A program made the translations under genes and the position numbers. Shown here one piece after another: positions 37,422-46,360 of a stretch of 64,000 nucleotides of DNA. The notes below the pieces were generated by a model. The model had not been told where the DNA came from and searched no databases. It saw nothing but the letters and a program-made list of their open reading frames with translations. This DNA comes from Leptothoe kymatousa TAU-MAC 1615 (GTDB lineage: Bacteria; Cyanobacteriota; Cyanobacteriia; Phormidesmidales; Phormidesmidaceae). Location of the stretch: NCBI RefSeq assembly GCF_018739865.1, contig NZ_JADOER010000004.1, positions 241,311 through 305,310 of the forward strand. Direction: 5' to 3'. The first letter of the stretch is position 1, and every line of letters begins with the position of its first letter.

Positions 37422-38960
37422 TTAGCCGTAGGTGGAGGCCATTGGTGTTTGGTTTCCTGTTGGTGCTTGGCTTCCTGTTGGTGCCTGGGTGTTGATTGCC
37501 GCTTTCGGCTGTTGGGGAACTTCAAACTGTGGCAGGGCTACCACATATCGATATCCATGGTTGTAGGACCCTTGGATGAGGATTTCTCCACCGTGGAGTT
37601 CTGTGAGCTGCTGGCTTAGCAGTAAGCCTAGCTCCTGTCGCGCATCAATTAACTGTGATTCCTCCGCTTGTCCGCCGATGGCTGGCATCTCCGTTAGCAT
37701 GTCAAATCCATAGGTAGACTCAGGGGCGCTTGGCGTTGGAATCAGATTGTTCCGTTGGGCCCACATAATGACAGTTTGCGGTAAGTCCTCACCGAGCCAA
37801 GGGTTTTTGACCCATGTTGCAAGGTGGAGTCGATTATCTTTTCTGGATACGTGCAGACGAATGGTGCTGCCGTCGGTGGCAGCGGCTGAAATACTAAGGA
37901 TAAGATTGTACAACAGCTGTTTGATAATGTTTTTGTCGAGCACCCAGATGCGGGACCCCGGTTCGACGGTGAGCTTTAGGTCAGATTTTTGGGTCTGATA
38001 GCTTGTTTCTATGGGCTGTAAACTCTGCTGAGCCAGCATCTCGATGTCTTCAGAGGCAAGGCTTAACTGACTGGGGTGCTCATCTAATACTCCCAGCTCC
38101 ATGATTTCATTGGTTAGGGCCAATAGGTTTTGGCTGCTCTCTAAAACAATAGTTGCGTATTCCTGTTGTTTATCTGTCAAAGGGCCATAAATTTTACGGC
38201 TGAGCATGCTAGCCATGCCCGTAATGGTGGTTAACGGGTTGCGTAACTCTTGGGTGAGCTGGGAGATTAAATTCACCCGTAGCGTATCAATTTTGCCCTG
38301 CACCGGTATGTTCAACGCATCTCCCACCGGGGCGCTATTGCTGTTTTGCTGGATTTTTCCATTTTCTAGCCAGCACTGCTTCTCATACTCACTCATGGCC
38401 CAGCGAGCATTGAGCTCAAGGAGCGCTAGATCTTGCTGGGTGTACTGCCTGGGCATAATGTCCATGATTTCTAATGTGCCGATGCAGCAGCGATCGGACG
38501 TCATTAGGGGGACCCCTAAATAGGCGTGCACACCATATTTTTGAACGAGAATACTATGGCTGAAGGCTTGATGCTTGGTAACATCCGATAGCATCACCGA
38601 TTGTCCACTGTCGATGACCTGGATGCCAAAGGATTCTTGCTTGGGTAGTTCACGGGTGGCGGCCAGTTGGTTCATCAAACCCAGGCTAGACAGACCCATG
38701 GTGGCCTTAAATACCTGGTTTTCTTGATTGAAAATACTAATTAAACAGATGGGGGCCGCCAGCAGTCTCGATGCGCTTTGGGCGGCTTCTTCAAAAATCG
38801 GAATTGGTGCTGAGCCTAGAAGTTTCAGCTCCTCCAGCGTTCTCATGCGCAGCTTGTCCCGTTCTGTTGGAGAAATTCCATCCAATGAGCAGGCAAGTCT
38901 TGGACTGATGGGTTGAGTGGGCTGATGGCTGGTTTCAGCTGGAGTAACACCGTAGTGCAT
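37422..38960 (-). CDS. GAF-domain histidine-kinase-like protein lacking the phospho-acceptor histidine
   Basis: 512 residues from ATG 38960; an in-frame upstream start at 39044 would add 28 unconserved residues. Residues about 45-200 are a GAF domain (CLISIFNQENQVFKATMG, YLGVPLMTSDRCCIGTLEIM). Residues about 225-290 match HisKA, but the H-box reads LTQELRNPLTTITG, so Gln237 stands where histidine accepts phosphate. The ATPase region (about 310-480) has an N-box-like LLYNLILS and a degenerate G-box (ELGLLLSQQLTELHGGEI). It is soluble, with no membrane segment. It may sense a ligand or act as a scaffold rather than autophosphorylate. It is a single gene with its own terminator. Confidence 0.85.
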   Translation of the reverse strand: MHYGVTPAETSHQPTQPISPRLACSLDGISPTERDKLRMRTLEELKLLGSAPIPIFEEAAQSASRLLAAPICLISIFNQENQVFKATMGLSSLGLMNQLAATRELPKQESFGIQVIDSGQSVMLSDVTKHQAFSHSILVQKYGVHAYLGVPLMTSDRCCIGTLEIMDIMPRQYTQQDLALLELNARWAMSEYEKQCWLENGKIQQNSNSAPVGDALNIPVQGKIDTLRVNLISQLTQELRNPLTTITGMASMLSRKIYGPLTDKQQEYATIVLESSQNLLALTNEIMELGVLDEHPSQLSLASEDIEMLAQQSLQPIETSYQTQKSDLKLTVEPGSRIWVLDKNIIKQLLYNLILSISAAATDGSTIRLHVSRKDNRLHLATWVKNPWLGEDLPQTVIMWAQRNNLIPTPSAPESTYGFDMLTEMPAIGGQAEESQLIDARQELGLLLSQQLTELHGGEILIQGSYNHGYRYVVALPQFEVPQQPKAAINTQAPTGSQAPTGNQTPMASTYG

Positions 38961-39173
38961 TGCGATTACTGCGAAAAATCGGGTTCTGATGACTCCATCT
39001 TTCCCGAAATGGTGCGCTGCTAACCGTAAAGTCCCTCTCAGCAAGTAATTTGAATATAATTTCCCTTGGTCTAACTCGAATTTATCAAAGGTGTTGCTAA
39101 GCGTGGTTAGATTCCATGGATTCCTTTTTATGAAAGGGTTTTACCGATCTATGGAAATGGGGCCATGGTGGAC

Positions 39174-39212
39174 CCCAGGTTGATGTCCTCATTATGAGGA
39201 CATCAACCTGGG
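39174..39212. repeat. Perfect 18-bp intergenic palindrome
   Basis: Arms CCCAGGTTGATGTCCTCA and its exact complement are separated by TTA. No T-tract follows on either strand, and the nearest genes diverge from it, so it does not sit where a terminator is expected. It could be a transposed hairpin element or a protein-binding dyad. Confidence 0.75.
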
Positions 39213-39243
39213 CCATTATCCTGCCCATTGATTATTCATTCAT

Positions 39244-39337
39244 TAAGGGCTTGTTAAAAAATCATGGTTTTGTTCCTGGAAATCATGGCTTAATAAGCCT
39301 TTTCGGATTAAACCGTGAAGTAGTTTCTTGACAGCTC
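39244..39337. repeat. Dispersed repeat, copy 2
   Basis: This 94-base stretch is about 92 percent identical to 13790-13888 in the same orientation, with a 5-base deletion. It retains the outer inverted repeat in slightly degraded form. It lies directly upstream of the 26-bp tandem repeat array. Confidence 0.75.
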
Positions 39338-39402
39338 TTAACGTACTTTGAAGCGACACATCATACTTGGATCATTGGGTTAGAGTGGTATAGCTTGTCT
39401 GG

Positions 39403-39532
39403 AGCCTAGGCGCTAGATCTTTGCCCTAAGCGTAGGCGCTGGATCTTTGTCCTAAGCGTAGGCGCTGGGTCTTTGTCCTAAGCGTAGGCGCTGGGTCTTT
39501 GTCTTAAGCGTAGGCGCTGGGTCTTTGTCCTA
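39403..39532. repeat. Five tandem 26-bp repeats upstream of a Ser/Thr kinase gene
   Basis: Units begin at 39403, 39429, 39455, 39481 and 39507, each exactly 26 bases, with consensus starting AGCGTAGGCGCTGGGTCTTT. Units 3 and 5 are identical and the others differ by one to four bases. A decayed sixth unit continues to about 39556. There are no spacers, so it is not a CRISPR array. Confidence 0.9.
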
Positions 39533-39580
39533 AGCGTGCCAGACCTTTGCCTTATTTGTTGCATTGTTTGGATGGTTGCT

Positions 39581-41641
39581 ATGCAGTCTGCCCTTGCTGT
39601 CGGTACTCTGTTGCAAAATCGATACCGCGTTGTCCGACTATTGGGGCAAGGTGGTTTTGGCCGTACCTACCTGGCTAAGGATCAAGGCCGTTTTGAAGAA
39701 GAGTGCGTGATTAAGGAATTTATGCCCGCAGCGGGTAGCGATCGCTTCTCTAGTAAAGCGGCTCAGTTGTTTCAGCGGGAAGCCGAAATTCTTTACCAGA
39801 TTAGCCATCCCCAGATTCCCAAATTCCGAGCCACCTTTGAGCAAGATCAGCGATTATTTTTAGTCCAAGACCATATCGAAGGGCTAACCTATCGAGATAT
39901 TTTGCAGCAGCGTCCGGGGCAGGCCTTCTCAGAAACTGAGATTCGGGCGTTTTTGGGGCAACTGCTGCCTGTTTTGGCCCACATCCATGCCAAGGGCATT
40001 ATTCATCGAGATATTAGCCCAGACAATATTATTTTGCGTCGCAGTGACCAAAAGCCTGTGCTGATTGACTTTGGTGTGGTCAAAGAGGTGGTGACGCGGC
40101 TCCAGACGGATGCGACATCCGTGCAGGCAACAACGGTGGGTAAGGCAGGATATGCCCCTAGTGAGCAGCTACAGTCAGGACGGGCCTACCCCAGTAGCGA
40201 TCTCTATGCCCTGGCGGTGACGGTGATTGTATTGCTGACGGGGAAGGAACCCCAGGCTTTGTTTGATGATGCTAACTTGAGTTGGAACTGGCGACCCTTT
40301 GCCCAGGTCAGTGACGCTTTTGCCTCTGTTTTAGATCAGGCGCTGAGCTATCGGCCTAGCGATCGCTATCAATCAGTGAGTGAAATTAGCCGCGCTCTGC
40401 AGCAGGGGGCTGCCCCTGCTGCCGCCCCTGGTGTTCCTGCCGCCCCTGCCGCTCCTGGCGCACCGCCCCCTGCTAGATCCGTTGCGAAGCCACCGCCGCC
40501 AGCGGTCTCTCAAATGCGTACGGTGGCGGTGGGTAGCCCCATGGCCAGTACGGGGAGTACTCAACTGGGTACATCAGGGGCCCAACCGGCATCGACGCGC
40601 ACCCCTAGAACCAAGGTGGTTACATCCCAGCCCAGATCAGGGGGGATGGATAACCCTTTAGTGCTGACGGCCATGTTCGCAGGTGCCATCAGCCTGGCGG
40701 GGTTTGGCGGTTGGGCCACCGTTAACTATGTGCTGCAGCCAGAGCCTCCAGATCAAAGCGAGAGGATTCAGCCCCTACCGTCTCCAGAAGAATTAGACAC
40801 CCCTCGACCGGAAGAGACTCCCGAGGTTAAACCCCTAGATCCTGAGACGCCCACCAACTATGCTTCTGACCTGGGCTTGGCGGCGGGGGATCAAAAAACT
40901 GTTGAAGGGGGTATTAAACAGGGCGATACGGTTAGCTATCGATTTGAGGCCAAGGCGGGGCAAACCTTGCTGACAAGCTTAGACGGCGACGGTGTGGTCT
41001 TATCGGTGCTAGATGCGGAGGGGAAAGAGCTGCGGAGGGGACGGCGAGTCTCGGATTGGCAAGGCGAGCTGCCAGACGATGGTCGCTATACGGTGCAAAT
41101 TTTGACCACCCGTGGAACGGAACAAGGTTCCTATAAGCTGTCCCTAGGCTTGGCGGCGGCGGAAGCAGAGGAACCCGATGAAGCCGAACTGCCTGGGACT
41201 GAGGCCCCCGAGGATCTTTTGCCTGGGGAAGCCGAGACCGAGCCTGGGGAGGGGGACCCTGAGGAGCCGAGCCCAGACACTGACCCGGTGGAAGAACCCG
41301 CAGAAGTTCAGGAACAAATTCTGACTCAGCAGATCCAGTTTCCTGAAGGCCAAACGGGAACGCTCCGGTCTAGTTCAGTGGGGCCGGGCCGGGTGCAGCG
41401 CTATGTGTTGAATGCCCAGCAGGGCCAAATTATGACGGTGAAAGTTGTTCAGGCGAGTGGGCCTGTCACATTTGATGTGTTATTCCCAGGTGGTGAACCG
41501 ATAGCGGATGCTGAAGGGGTGCTGTATTGGAATAGTTACCTACAGCTGGGGGGGAGCTATCAAATTGATGTGCGGTCCGCCAGTCCGTCAGAATTTACCT
41601 TAGATATTCAAATTGTTGGTGGCGGCACCGAAAACCCGTAG
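39581..41641 (+). CDS. Membrane-anchored Ser/Thr protein kinase with two C-terminal PPC-like domains
   Basis: 686 residues from ATG 39581; ATG 39572 or GTG 39536 are also in frame. The kinase domain is at about 10-275, with the glycine loop LLGQGGFGRTYLA, the catalytic loop HRDISPDN (His142) and the DFG motif in LIDFGVV. An Ala/Pro-rich linker (about 275-360) leads to one membrane segment (LVLTAMFAGAISLAGFGGWA, about 362-385). The exterior part has two beta-sandwich domains resembling bacterial pre-peptidase C-terminal (PPC) domains, separated by a Glu/Pro-rich spacer: VSYRFEAKAGQTLLTSLDG near 460-530 and VQRYVLNAQQGQIMTVKVVQ near 605-685. It probably couples an envelope signal to cytoplasmic phosphorylation. 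The 26-bp repeats end about 50 bases upstream. Confidence 0.9.
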   Translation: MQSALAVGTLLQNRYRVVRLLGQGGFGRTYLAKDQGRFEEECVIKEFMPAAGSDRFSSKAAQLFQREAEILYQISHPQIPKFRATFEQDQRLFLVQDHIEGLTYRDILQQRPGQAFSETEIRAFLGQLLPVLAHIHAKGIIHRDISPDNIILRRSDQKPVLIDFGVVKEVVTRLQTDATSVQATTVGKAGYAPSEQLQSGRAYPSSDLYALAVTVIVLLTGKEPQALFDDANLSWNWRPFAQVSDAFASVLDQALSYRPSDRYQSVSEISRALQQGAAPAAAPGVPAAPAAPGAPPPARSVAKPPPPAVSQMRTVAVGSPMASTGSTQLGTSGAQPASTRTPRTKVVTSQPRSGGMDNPLVLTAMFAGAISLAGFGGWATVNYVLQPEPPDQSERIQPLPSPEELDTPRPEETPEVKPLDPETPTNYASDLGLAAGDQKTVEGGIKQGDTVSYRFEAKAGQTLLTSLDGDGVVLSVLDAEGKELRRGRRVSDWQGELPDDGRYTVQILTTRGTEQGSYKLSLGLAAAEAEEPDEAELPGTEAPEDLLPGEAETEPGEGDPEEPSPDTDPVEEPAEVQEQILTQQIQFPEGQTGTLRSSSVGPGRVQRYVLNAQQGQIMTVKVVQASGPVTFDVLFPGGEPIADAEGVLYWNSYLQLGGSYQIDVRSASPSEFTLDIQIVGGGTENP

Positions 41642-41745
41642 GCTGGTCGGCCCCGTCGTAGGGTGGTTCCAGTATGGAGGGTGGGCATTGCCCACCTGCC
41701 AGGCCATTGTCGGCATCAATATTGAGATGGTTGAGTAACGGAGGG

Positions 41746-42447
41746 ATGCGTGTGAGTGGATTATTGATTGCGGCAACGGATACGGCGTGTGGCAAAACCG
41801 TATTAACCTGTGCGCTAATGGCCTACTGGCAAAAATACTGTGGCTCTCGTCGGCTGGAGGTACTTAAGCCCGTGCAGTCGGGGGAGGGCGATCGCGAGCT
41901 CTACCAGCGGGTATTTCAGCTAGAGCAGTCGTTAGAGGAGCTCAACCCCGTTTTCTACCAAGCCCCGTTGGCTCCGCCCGTGGCGGCGGCGATGGAAAAT
42001 ACCACGGTGGATTTGGCCCCTGCTTGGCAACGCTATGGTGCATTGCGACAGCAGTGTGACTGGGTGCTGGTGGAAGGGCTGGGGGGCCTGGGCTCGCCGG
42101 TCACCGATGAAATGACGGTGGCTGATGTTGCCTCGGATTGGCGGTTGCCGGTGGTGCTGGTGGTGCCGGTGAAGCTGGGGGCGATCGCAGCGGCTGTGGC
42201 CAATGCTGCCCTGGCCCGCCAACATCGATTGCGGCTCCAGGGGATCGTGCTGAACTGTACGACACCAGAGGCGAGCGAACGGGTAGAGCAGCTAACCCCA
42301 CCGGACATGATTAGTAACCTGACTCGGGTGCCCGTACTCGGGGTGCTGCCCCATTTCTCAGATCCGACAGATCTGGCCCAGCTCAGTGCTGCGGCCCGTC
42401 AGCTCTCGTTGGAAGCCATTATGCCCCAGGCATTTTGGGTGGCCTGA
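41746..42447 (+). CDS. bioD: Dethiobiotin synthase
   Basis: 233 residues. ATP-dependent dethiobiotin synthetase closes the ureido ring of 7,8-diaminopelargonate in biotin synthesis. The P-loop variant ATDTACGKT is at residues 9-17. VLKPVQSG matches the conserved KPVQTG region, and VEGLGGLGSPVTDEMTVADV carries the GAGG-like and nucleotide-binding segments. A GGAGG at 41740-41744 is too close to ATG 41746 (one base) but ideally placed for GTG 41752, so the true start may be two codons later. It follows the kinase gene by about 100 bases in the same direction. No other biotin genes are in the window. Confidence 0.92.
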   Translation: MRVSGLLIAATDTACGKTVLTCALMAYWQKYCGSRRLEVLKPVQSGEGDRELYQRVFQLEQSLEELNPVFYQAPLAPPVAAAMENTTVDLAPAWQRYGALRQQCDWVLVEGLGGLGSPVTDEMTVADVASDWRLPVVLVVPVKLGAIAAAVANAALARQHRLRLQGIVLNCTTPEASERVEQLTPPDMISNLTRVPVLGVLPHFSDPTDLAQLSAAARQLSLEAIMPQAFWVA

Positions 42448-42460
42448 GGGGTTTGGAAGT

Positions 42461-42532
42461 CGGAGTTTGGAGTTCGGAGTTCGGAGTATTTTGTCTTATC
42501 TTTCCGACTTTTGAATTCTGAATTCTGAAGTC
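42461..42532. repeat. Intergenic heptamer tandem repeats
   Basis: Two short arrays of 7-base units lie between bioD and the amidohydrolase gene: CGGAGTT-type (42461-42488, four units, one variant) and TGAATTC-type (42512-42532, two exact units and one decayed). GAAGTCGG at 42456 and CCGACTT at 42504 are complementary, so the two arrays could form a hairpin. These are typical cyanobacterial heptanucleotide repeats. Confidence 0.7.
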
Positions 42533-42597
42533 GCCAAAATGTCCCGGCTTAAGTTGGTAACCATATACTTAACTGTAGCTGTGTCTGCTACGGTCCT

Positions 42598-43818
42598 ATG
42601 GTTTCTACACTGCCTCCCAATACAACCATTTCCAAAGATTTTCCCCAGGTGCGATCGCAGATTCAAACGCTGCAATCCCAGTTAGTCGAATGGCGACGAC
42701 ACCTGCACCAACGACCGGAGCTGGGCTTCGAAGAAAACATCACCGCTGACTTTATTGCGCAAAAGCTGACCCAGTGGGGCATCGAACACCAAACGGGCAT
42801 TGCTAAAACCGGCATCGTCGCAATTATTCCAGGGGCTGCGCCCGGTCCGGTGCTGGCCATTCGGGCCGACATGGACGCTTTGCCCATCCAAGAACTAAAC
42901 CAGGTGCCCTACCGTTCGCTCCACGATGGCAAAATGCATGCCTGTGGCCACGATGGCCACGTCACCATCGCCCTGGGCACCGCCTACTATTTGTCTCAAC
43001 ATCGGGATACCTTTGCCGGTACCGTAAAAATTATCTTTCAACCCGCAGAAGAAGGCCCCGGCGGTGCAAAACCGATGATTGAAGCGGGGGTGCTCAGTCA
43101 GCCTGAAGTAGATGCCATTATTGGTTTGCATATTTGGAATAATATGCCCCTGGGGACGGTGGGAGTTCGCAGTGGGGCACTGATGGCGGCGACCGAATTT
43201 TTTCATTGCACCATTCAAGGTCGGGGAGGCCATGGAGCGTTACCCCATCAGACAGTTGACTCCATTGTGGTCGGCGCCCAGGTCGTGACCGCATTACAAA
43301 CAATTGTGGCCCGTAACATTAGCCCCATTGACTCGGCTGTTGTCACCATCGGTGAATTTCAGGCCGGCACCGCCGTTAATGTAATTGCTAACAATGCTCG
43401 ACTCAGCGGCACTGTGCGTTACTTTAATCCTGAGTATCGAGACTTTCTCCCAGAGCGGATGGAGGCCATTATTGCCGGAGTTTGTCAGGCCCATGGTGCC
43501 AAATATCAGTTTGACTACCATCGGTTATATCCACCTGTGATTAACGATGCCACCATGGCTGAATTAGTCAAATCTGTCGCTAGCAGAGTGATCGAGACCC
43601 CGGCAGGGGTGGTCCCAGAATGTCAGACCATGGGGGGGGAAGATATGTCTTTCTTTTTGCAGGAGAAGCCAGGTTGTTATTTCTTTTTAGGGTCTGCAAA
43701 CCCTGACCTAAATCTGGCCTATCCCCACCACCATCCCCGGTTTGATTTTGATGAAACAGTTTTGGGGACAGGGGTGGAGATTTTTGTGCGTTGTGTTGAA
43801 AAATTTTGTCAATCGTAG
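42598..43818 (+). CDS. M20-family amidohydrolase (N-acyl amino acid / hippurate hydrolase type)
   Basis: 406 residues, the usual family length. It has the metal-binding motifs of M20D amidohydrolases: MHACGHDGHV, QPAEEGPGGAKPMI (Glu pair) and GLHIWNNMPLGTVG, and a dimerisation-domain segment (CTIQGRGGHGALPHQTVDSI). The final conserved stretch is TMGGEDMSFFLQEKPG. The family removes acyl groups from amino acids or conjugates using two metal ions; the substrate cannot be told from sequence. A GTAGC-N7-GCTAC dyad (42575-42591) lies just before the ATG. It is followed by ureD after 77 bases, so it could share a transcript with the urease genes. Confidence 0.92.
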   Translation: MVSTLPPNTTISKDFPQVRSQIQTLQSQLVEWRRHLHQRPELGFEENITADFIAQKLTQWGIEHQTGIAKTGIVAIIPGAAPGPVLAIRADMDALPIQELNQVPYRSLHDGKMHACGHDGHVTIALGTAYYLSQHRDTFAGTVKIIFQPAEEGPGGAKPMIEAGVLSQPEVDAIIGLHIWNNMPLGTVGVRSGALMAATEFFHCTIQGRGGHGALPHQTVDSIVVGAQVVTALQTIVARNISPIDSAVVTIGEFQAGTAVNVIANNARLSGTVRYFNPEYRDFLPERMEAIIAGVCQAHGAKYQFDYHRLYPPVINDATMAELVKSVASRVIETPAGVVPECQTMGGEDMSFFLQEKPGCYFFLGSANPDLNLAYPHHHPRFDFDETVLGTGVEIFVRCVEKFCQS

Positions 43819-43895
43819 ATGTTGATCGCATAACACACCCTAAGGGGTATGGCACGCACCGCCCCTATAAGAGACCCGCAGCCTGCTAAGAATTA

Positions 43896-44768
43896 ATGAC
43901 AACAACAAATTCGGTTTTACCCCAAAAAGATCTCTCGGCCAACCAGGGTTGGCGAGGGACCCTGGATCTTTGTTTTGCCAGGGTGGATGGTAAAACATTG
44001 CCAACAGCAAGCTACACCACCTCGCCATTGCGGATTCAGCGTCCGTTTTATCCGGCGGCGGCCCCCGGCAACTGCCAAAGTGTGGTGGTGCACACGGCGG
44101 GGGGCATGGTGGCTGGCGACCAGCTGGAAATGGCGATTGCGGCTGAGCCCAAGACCCAAGCTTTGGTGACCACGGCGGCGGCCCATAAGGTCTATCGCAG
44201 TACGGGGGACTGGGCGCAGCAGACGATTCGGCTGACGGTGGCCGATGGGGCCTATATGGAGTGGCTGCCCCAGGAGCTGATTTTGTTTAATGGTGGTCGG
44301 TTTCGCCAGTCGCTACGGGTGGATTTGGCCCCCGGCGGCGTATGGCTAGGTTGGGATATTACGCGTTTTGGCCGCAGTGCGCGGGGGGAAACGCTGCAGT
44401 CGGGCCAATGGCGCTCGGCCACGGAAGTTTGGCAGCGGGGGCGGCCCCTATGGATCGATCGCCAGCAGCTAGGGGGGGGCTCCGAGGCGCTCACCAGCCA
44501 AAATGGATTGGCGGGCTATCCGGTGGTGGGGACGTTTTTGTTGCTGGGCTGTGCGATCGCGCCAGACCACATCCTGGCCCTCAGAAATCTAGACGGTGGA
44601 ACCCATGCTGGCGATAGAGGCCTCACCCGGCTAGAGCATGGGTTAGTTGTCCGCTATCGTGGCGCCTCTAGCCAAATGGCCCGCCAATACTTTATTCAAA
44701 CCTGGCAGTGGTTACGGACCCACGTGCTGAACCAAGCCAGCTATGTGCCTCGGGTATGGGGGGTGTAG
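43896..44768 (+). CDS. ureD: Urease accessory protein UreD
   Basis: 290 residues. UreD (UreH) is the scaffold on which UreF and UreG assemble to load nickel into the urease active site. Characteristic stretches are VVVHTAGGMVAGDQLEMAI, AAAHKVYRST, EWLPQELILFNGGRF and the C-terminal PRVWGV. First gene of the urease cluster, 167 bases before ureA. No consensus GTA-N8-TAC NtcA site was found in the 77 bases upstream, only a GTA-N8-ACC near miss. Confidence 0.95.
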   Translation: MTTTNSVLPQKDLSANQGWRGTLDLCFARVDGKTLPTASYTTSPLRIQRPFYPAAAPGNCQSVVVHTAGGMVAGDQLEMAIAAEPKTQALVTTAAAHKVYRSTGDWAQQTIRLTVADGAYMEWLPQELILFNGGRFRQSLRVDLAPGGVWLGWDITRFGRSARGETLQSGQWRSATEVWQRGRPLWIDRQQLGGGSEALTSQNGLAGYPVVGTFLLLGCAIAPDHILALRNLDGGTHAGDRGLTRLEHGLVVRYRGASSQMARQYFIQTWQWLRTHVLNQASYVPRVWGV

Positions 44769-44935
44769 GCTTGCCCACCGTTCGGGGTTGCTGGCGTTGG
44801 GAAAATCACCACCGGAATAACCGTTTATTGAAATAAGATTTAGCCGTCTGTGGACCTGACAATATATTGGTTTAATAGGTCCTGAGTCATGGCTGCTAGC
44901 TGTGGCCTTGTGGTCATTACTCTTTTGCACATCCT

Positions 44936-45238
44936 ATGCAACTCACTCCCCAAGAAAAAGACAAGCTGCTTATTTTTACGGCCGCCCTCGTTGCTGAGCG
45001 TCGCAAAGACCGAGGTCTAAAGCTAAACCATCCAGAATCTGTCGCCTATATTTCAGCCGCGATTTTAGAAGGGGCTAGGGATGGTCGCACCGTCGCTGAA
45101 CTGATGACCTATGGCACCACCTTACTCACCCGCGATGATGTCATGGACGGCATTGCTGAGATGATCCACGAGGTTCAGGTTGAAGCGACATTCCCGGATG
45201 GTACTAAGCTAGTAACCGTACATAATCCAATTCAATGA
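44936..45238 (+). CDS. ureA: Urease subunit gamma
   Basis: 100 residues, the standard size. It starts [20 protein letters not shown] and contains [13 protein letters not shown] and [18 protein letters not shown], all diagnostic of the gamma subunit. Urease hydrolyses urea to ammonia and carbamate. It lies upstream of an S41-like gene rather than directly before ureB. Confidence 0.97.
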   Translation: MQLTPQEKDKLLIFTAALVAERRKDRGLKLNHPESVAYISAAILEGARDGRTVAELMTYGTTLLTRDDVMDGIAEMIHEVQVEATFPDGTKLVTVHNPIQ

Positions 45239-45283
45239 TTTTTGTAGGGGCACCCCACGTAGTGTCCCTTGATAGGCATATCT

Positions 45284-46360
45284 ATGGTTGAGTCTGACAG
45301 GTCTGTAAATGGTGATGTGGAAGCGTCTTTTCAGGATATTGACCTGAATCAAGAGGAGCGCAGCGACGTGTTAGGGGCCATTGTCAATGCCCTGGATCGC
45401 TATGCCTTTCCAGATGCGGCGGCGAAGGTCCAAGCCGATATTCGCCAGCGGTTAGACCAAGGGGGCTATGGCGACATTATCAGTGGGCATCAGTTTGCTG
45501 AAACCCTAACCACCCAGCTGCAGACGTTAACGGGCGATCGCAGCCTACGGGTGCACTTTAGTCCGGTGCCCTTACCCAACCTCAGTGCCGAAACGCCACC
45601 CACCGCCGAAGAACTGGCCTACCAGCAGCAACAGAGCCAGCGGCGCAACTTCGACATTAACCGAGTCGAGCGGCTAGCGGGCAATGTAGGGTTTTTGCAA
45701 CTCTATGGGTTTGAGCCCCCCGAGTTTGCCGGGGAAACCCTGGCGGCGGCCATGACCTGTTTGGCCTACACCGAGGGGCTGATTATTGACCTGCGCTACA
45801 ACCGAGGAGGTTCCCCGGCCATGGTCGCCTTGCTATGTAGCTATTTGCTGCCCGCCTATCCAGCGGTGCACCTGAGCGATGTGAGCTGGCCCGCAGATCA
45901 GCGCATTCAACAAAGTTGGACCTCTGCCTATGTGGGCGGTCCTCGATATTTGGATCGCTCCATTTATCTATTAATCGGTGCTGAAACCGCTACCGCCGCC
46001 GAAGAGTTTGCCTACACCTTAAAACAGCTGAAGCGGGCCACTTTGATTGGTGAAACCACCGCTGGCAAAGCCAACCCTGGCTCGGGGCAGCGCCTACACG
46101 ATCATTTTTGGATGTTTTTGCCGACGGGGCAGGTGCTGAACCCCGAGACCGGAGAAAACTGGGAGGGTAGTGGCGTGCTGCCAGACTTTAAGGTACCTGA
46201 GGAGCTAGCGCTGAAAACAGCTCACTACATGGGGCTGACGGAGCTAAGCCGCAAGGCCGCAGCCCCTGGTCAGGAGCTAACTGCAGCCCTGGAGACGGTG
46301 AAAAAGCAGTTGGATCAAATGCAACAAGATTTAATTAGTCAGCTTGGAGGATTACGATAA
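45284..46360 (+). CDS. S41-peptidase-like protein inserted in the urease cluster, nucleophile replaced by Thr
   Basis: 358 residues from ATG 45284; a TTG at 45269 is in frame. It has a helical N-terminal domain (about 15-95, [19 protein letters not shown]) and an S41 core like IRBP-type tail peptidases ([47 protein letters not shown]). The catalytic motif, normally with SAAE, reads [11 protein letters not shown], so Thr237 is where serine is expected. There is no signal peptide, so it is probably cytoplasmic. Its stop overlaps the ureB ATG by one base (TAATG), which suggests coupled translation. A role in urease assembly or turnover is only a guess from position. Confidence 0.88.
   Translation: MVESDRSVNGDVEASFQDIDLNQEERSDVLGAIVNALDRYAFPDAAAKVQADIRQRLDQGGYGDIISGHQFAETLTTQLQTLTGDRSLRVHFSPVPLPNLSAETPPTAEELAYQQQQSQRRNFDINRVERLAGNVGFLQLYGFEPPEFAGETLAAAMTCLAYTEGLIIDLRYNRGGSPAMVALLCSYLLPAYPAVHLSDVSWPADQRIQQSWTSAYVGGPRYLDRSIYLLIGAETATAAEEFAYTLKQLKRATLIGETTAGKANPGSGQRLHDHFWMFLPTGQVLNPETGENWEGSGVLPDFKVPEELALKTAHYMGLTELSRKAAAPGQELTAALETVKKQLDQMQQDLISQLGGLR

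Larger units (their letters stand above)
38961..39580. other. Structured intergenic region between the kinase-like and Ser/Thr kinase genes
   Basis: About 620 bases between divergent genes. In order it holds a perfect 18-bp palindrome (39174-39112 region, see separate entry), a second copy of the dispersed repeat (39244-39337) and five 26-bp tandem repeats (39403-39532) that run almost to the start of the Ser/Thr kinase gene. No coding sequence was found in it. Confidence 0.7.

Noticed and set aside
39403-39532. Possible CRISPR array
   Set aside because: The 26-bp units are directly adjacent with no spacers, and no cas genes are nearby.
43819-43895. NtcA-binding site upstream of ureD
   Set aside because: No GTA-N8-TAC was found; the closest is GTA-N8-ACC, which misses the second half-site.
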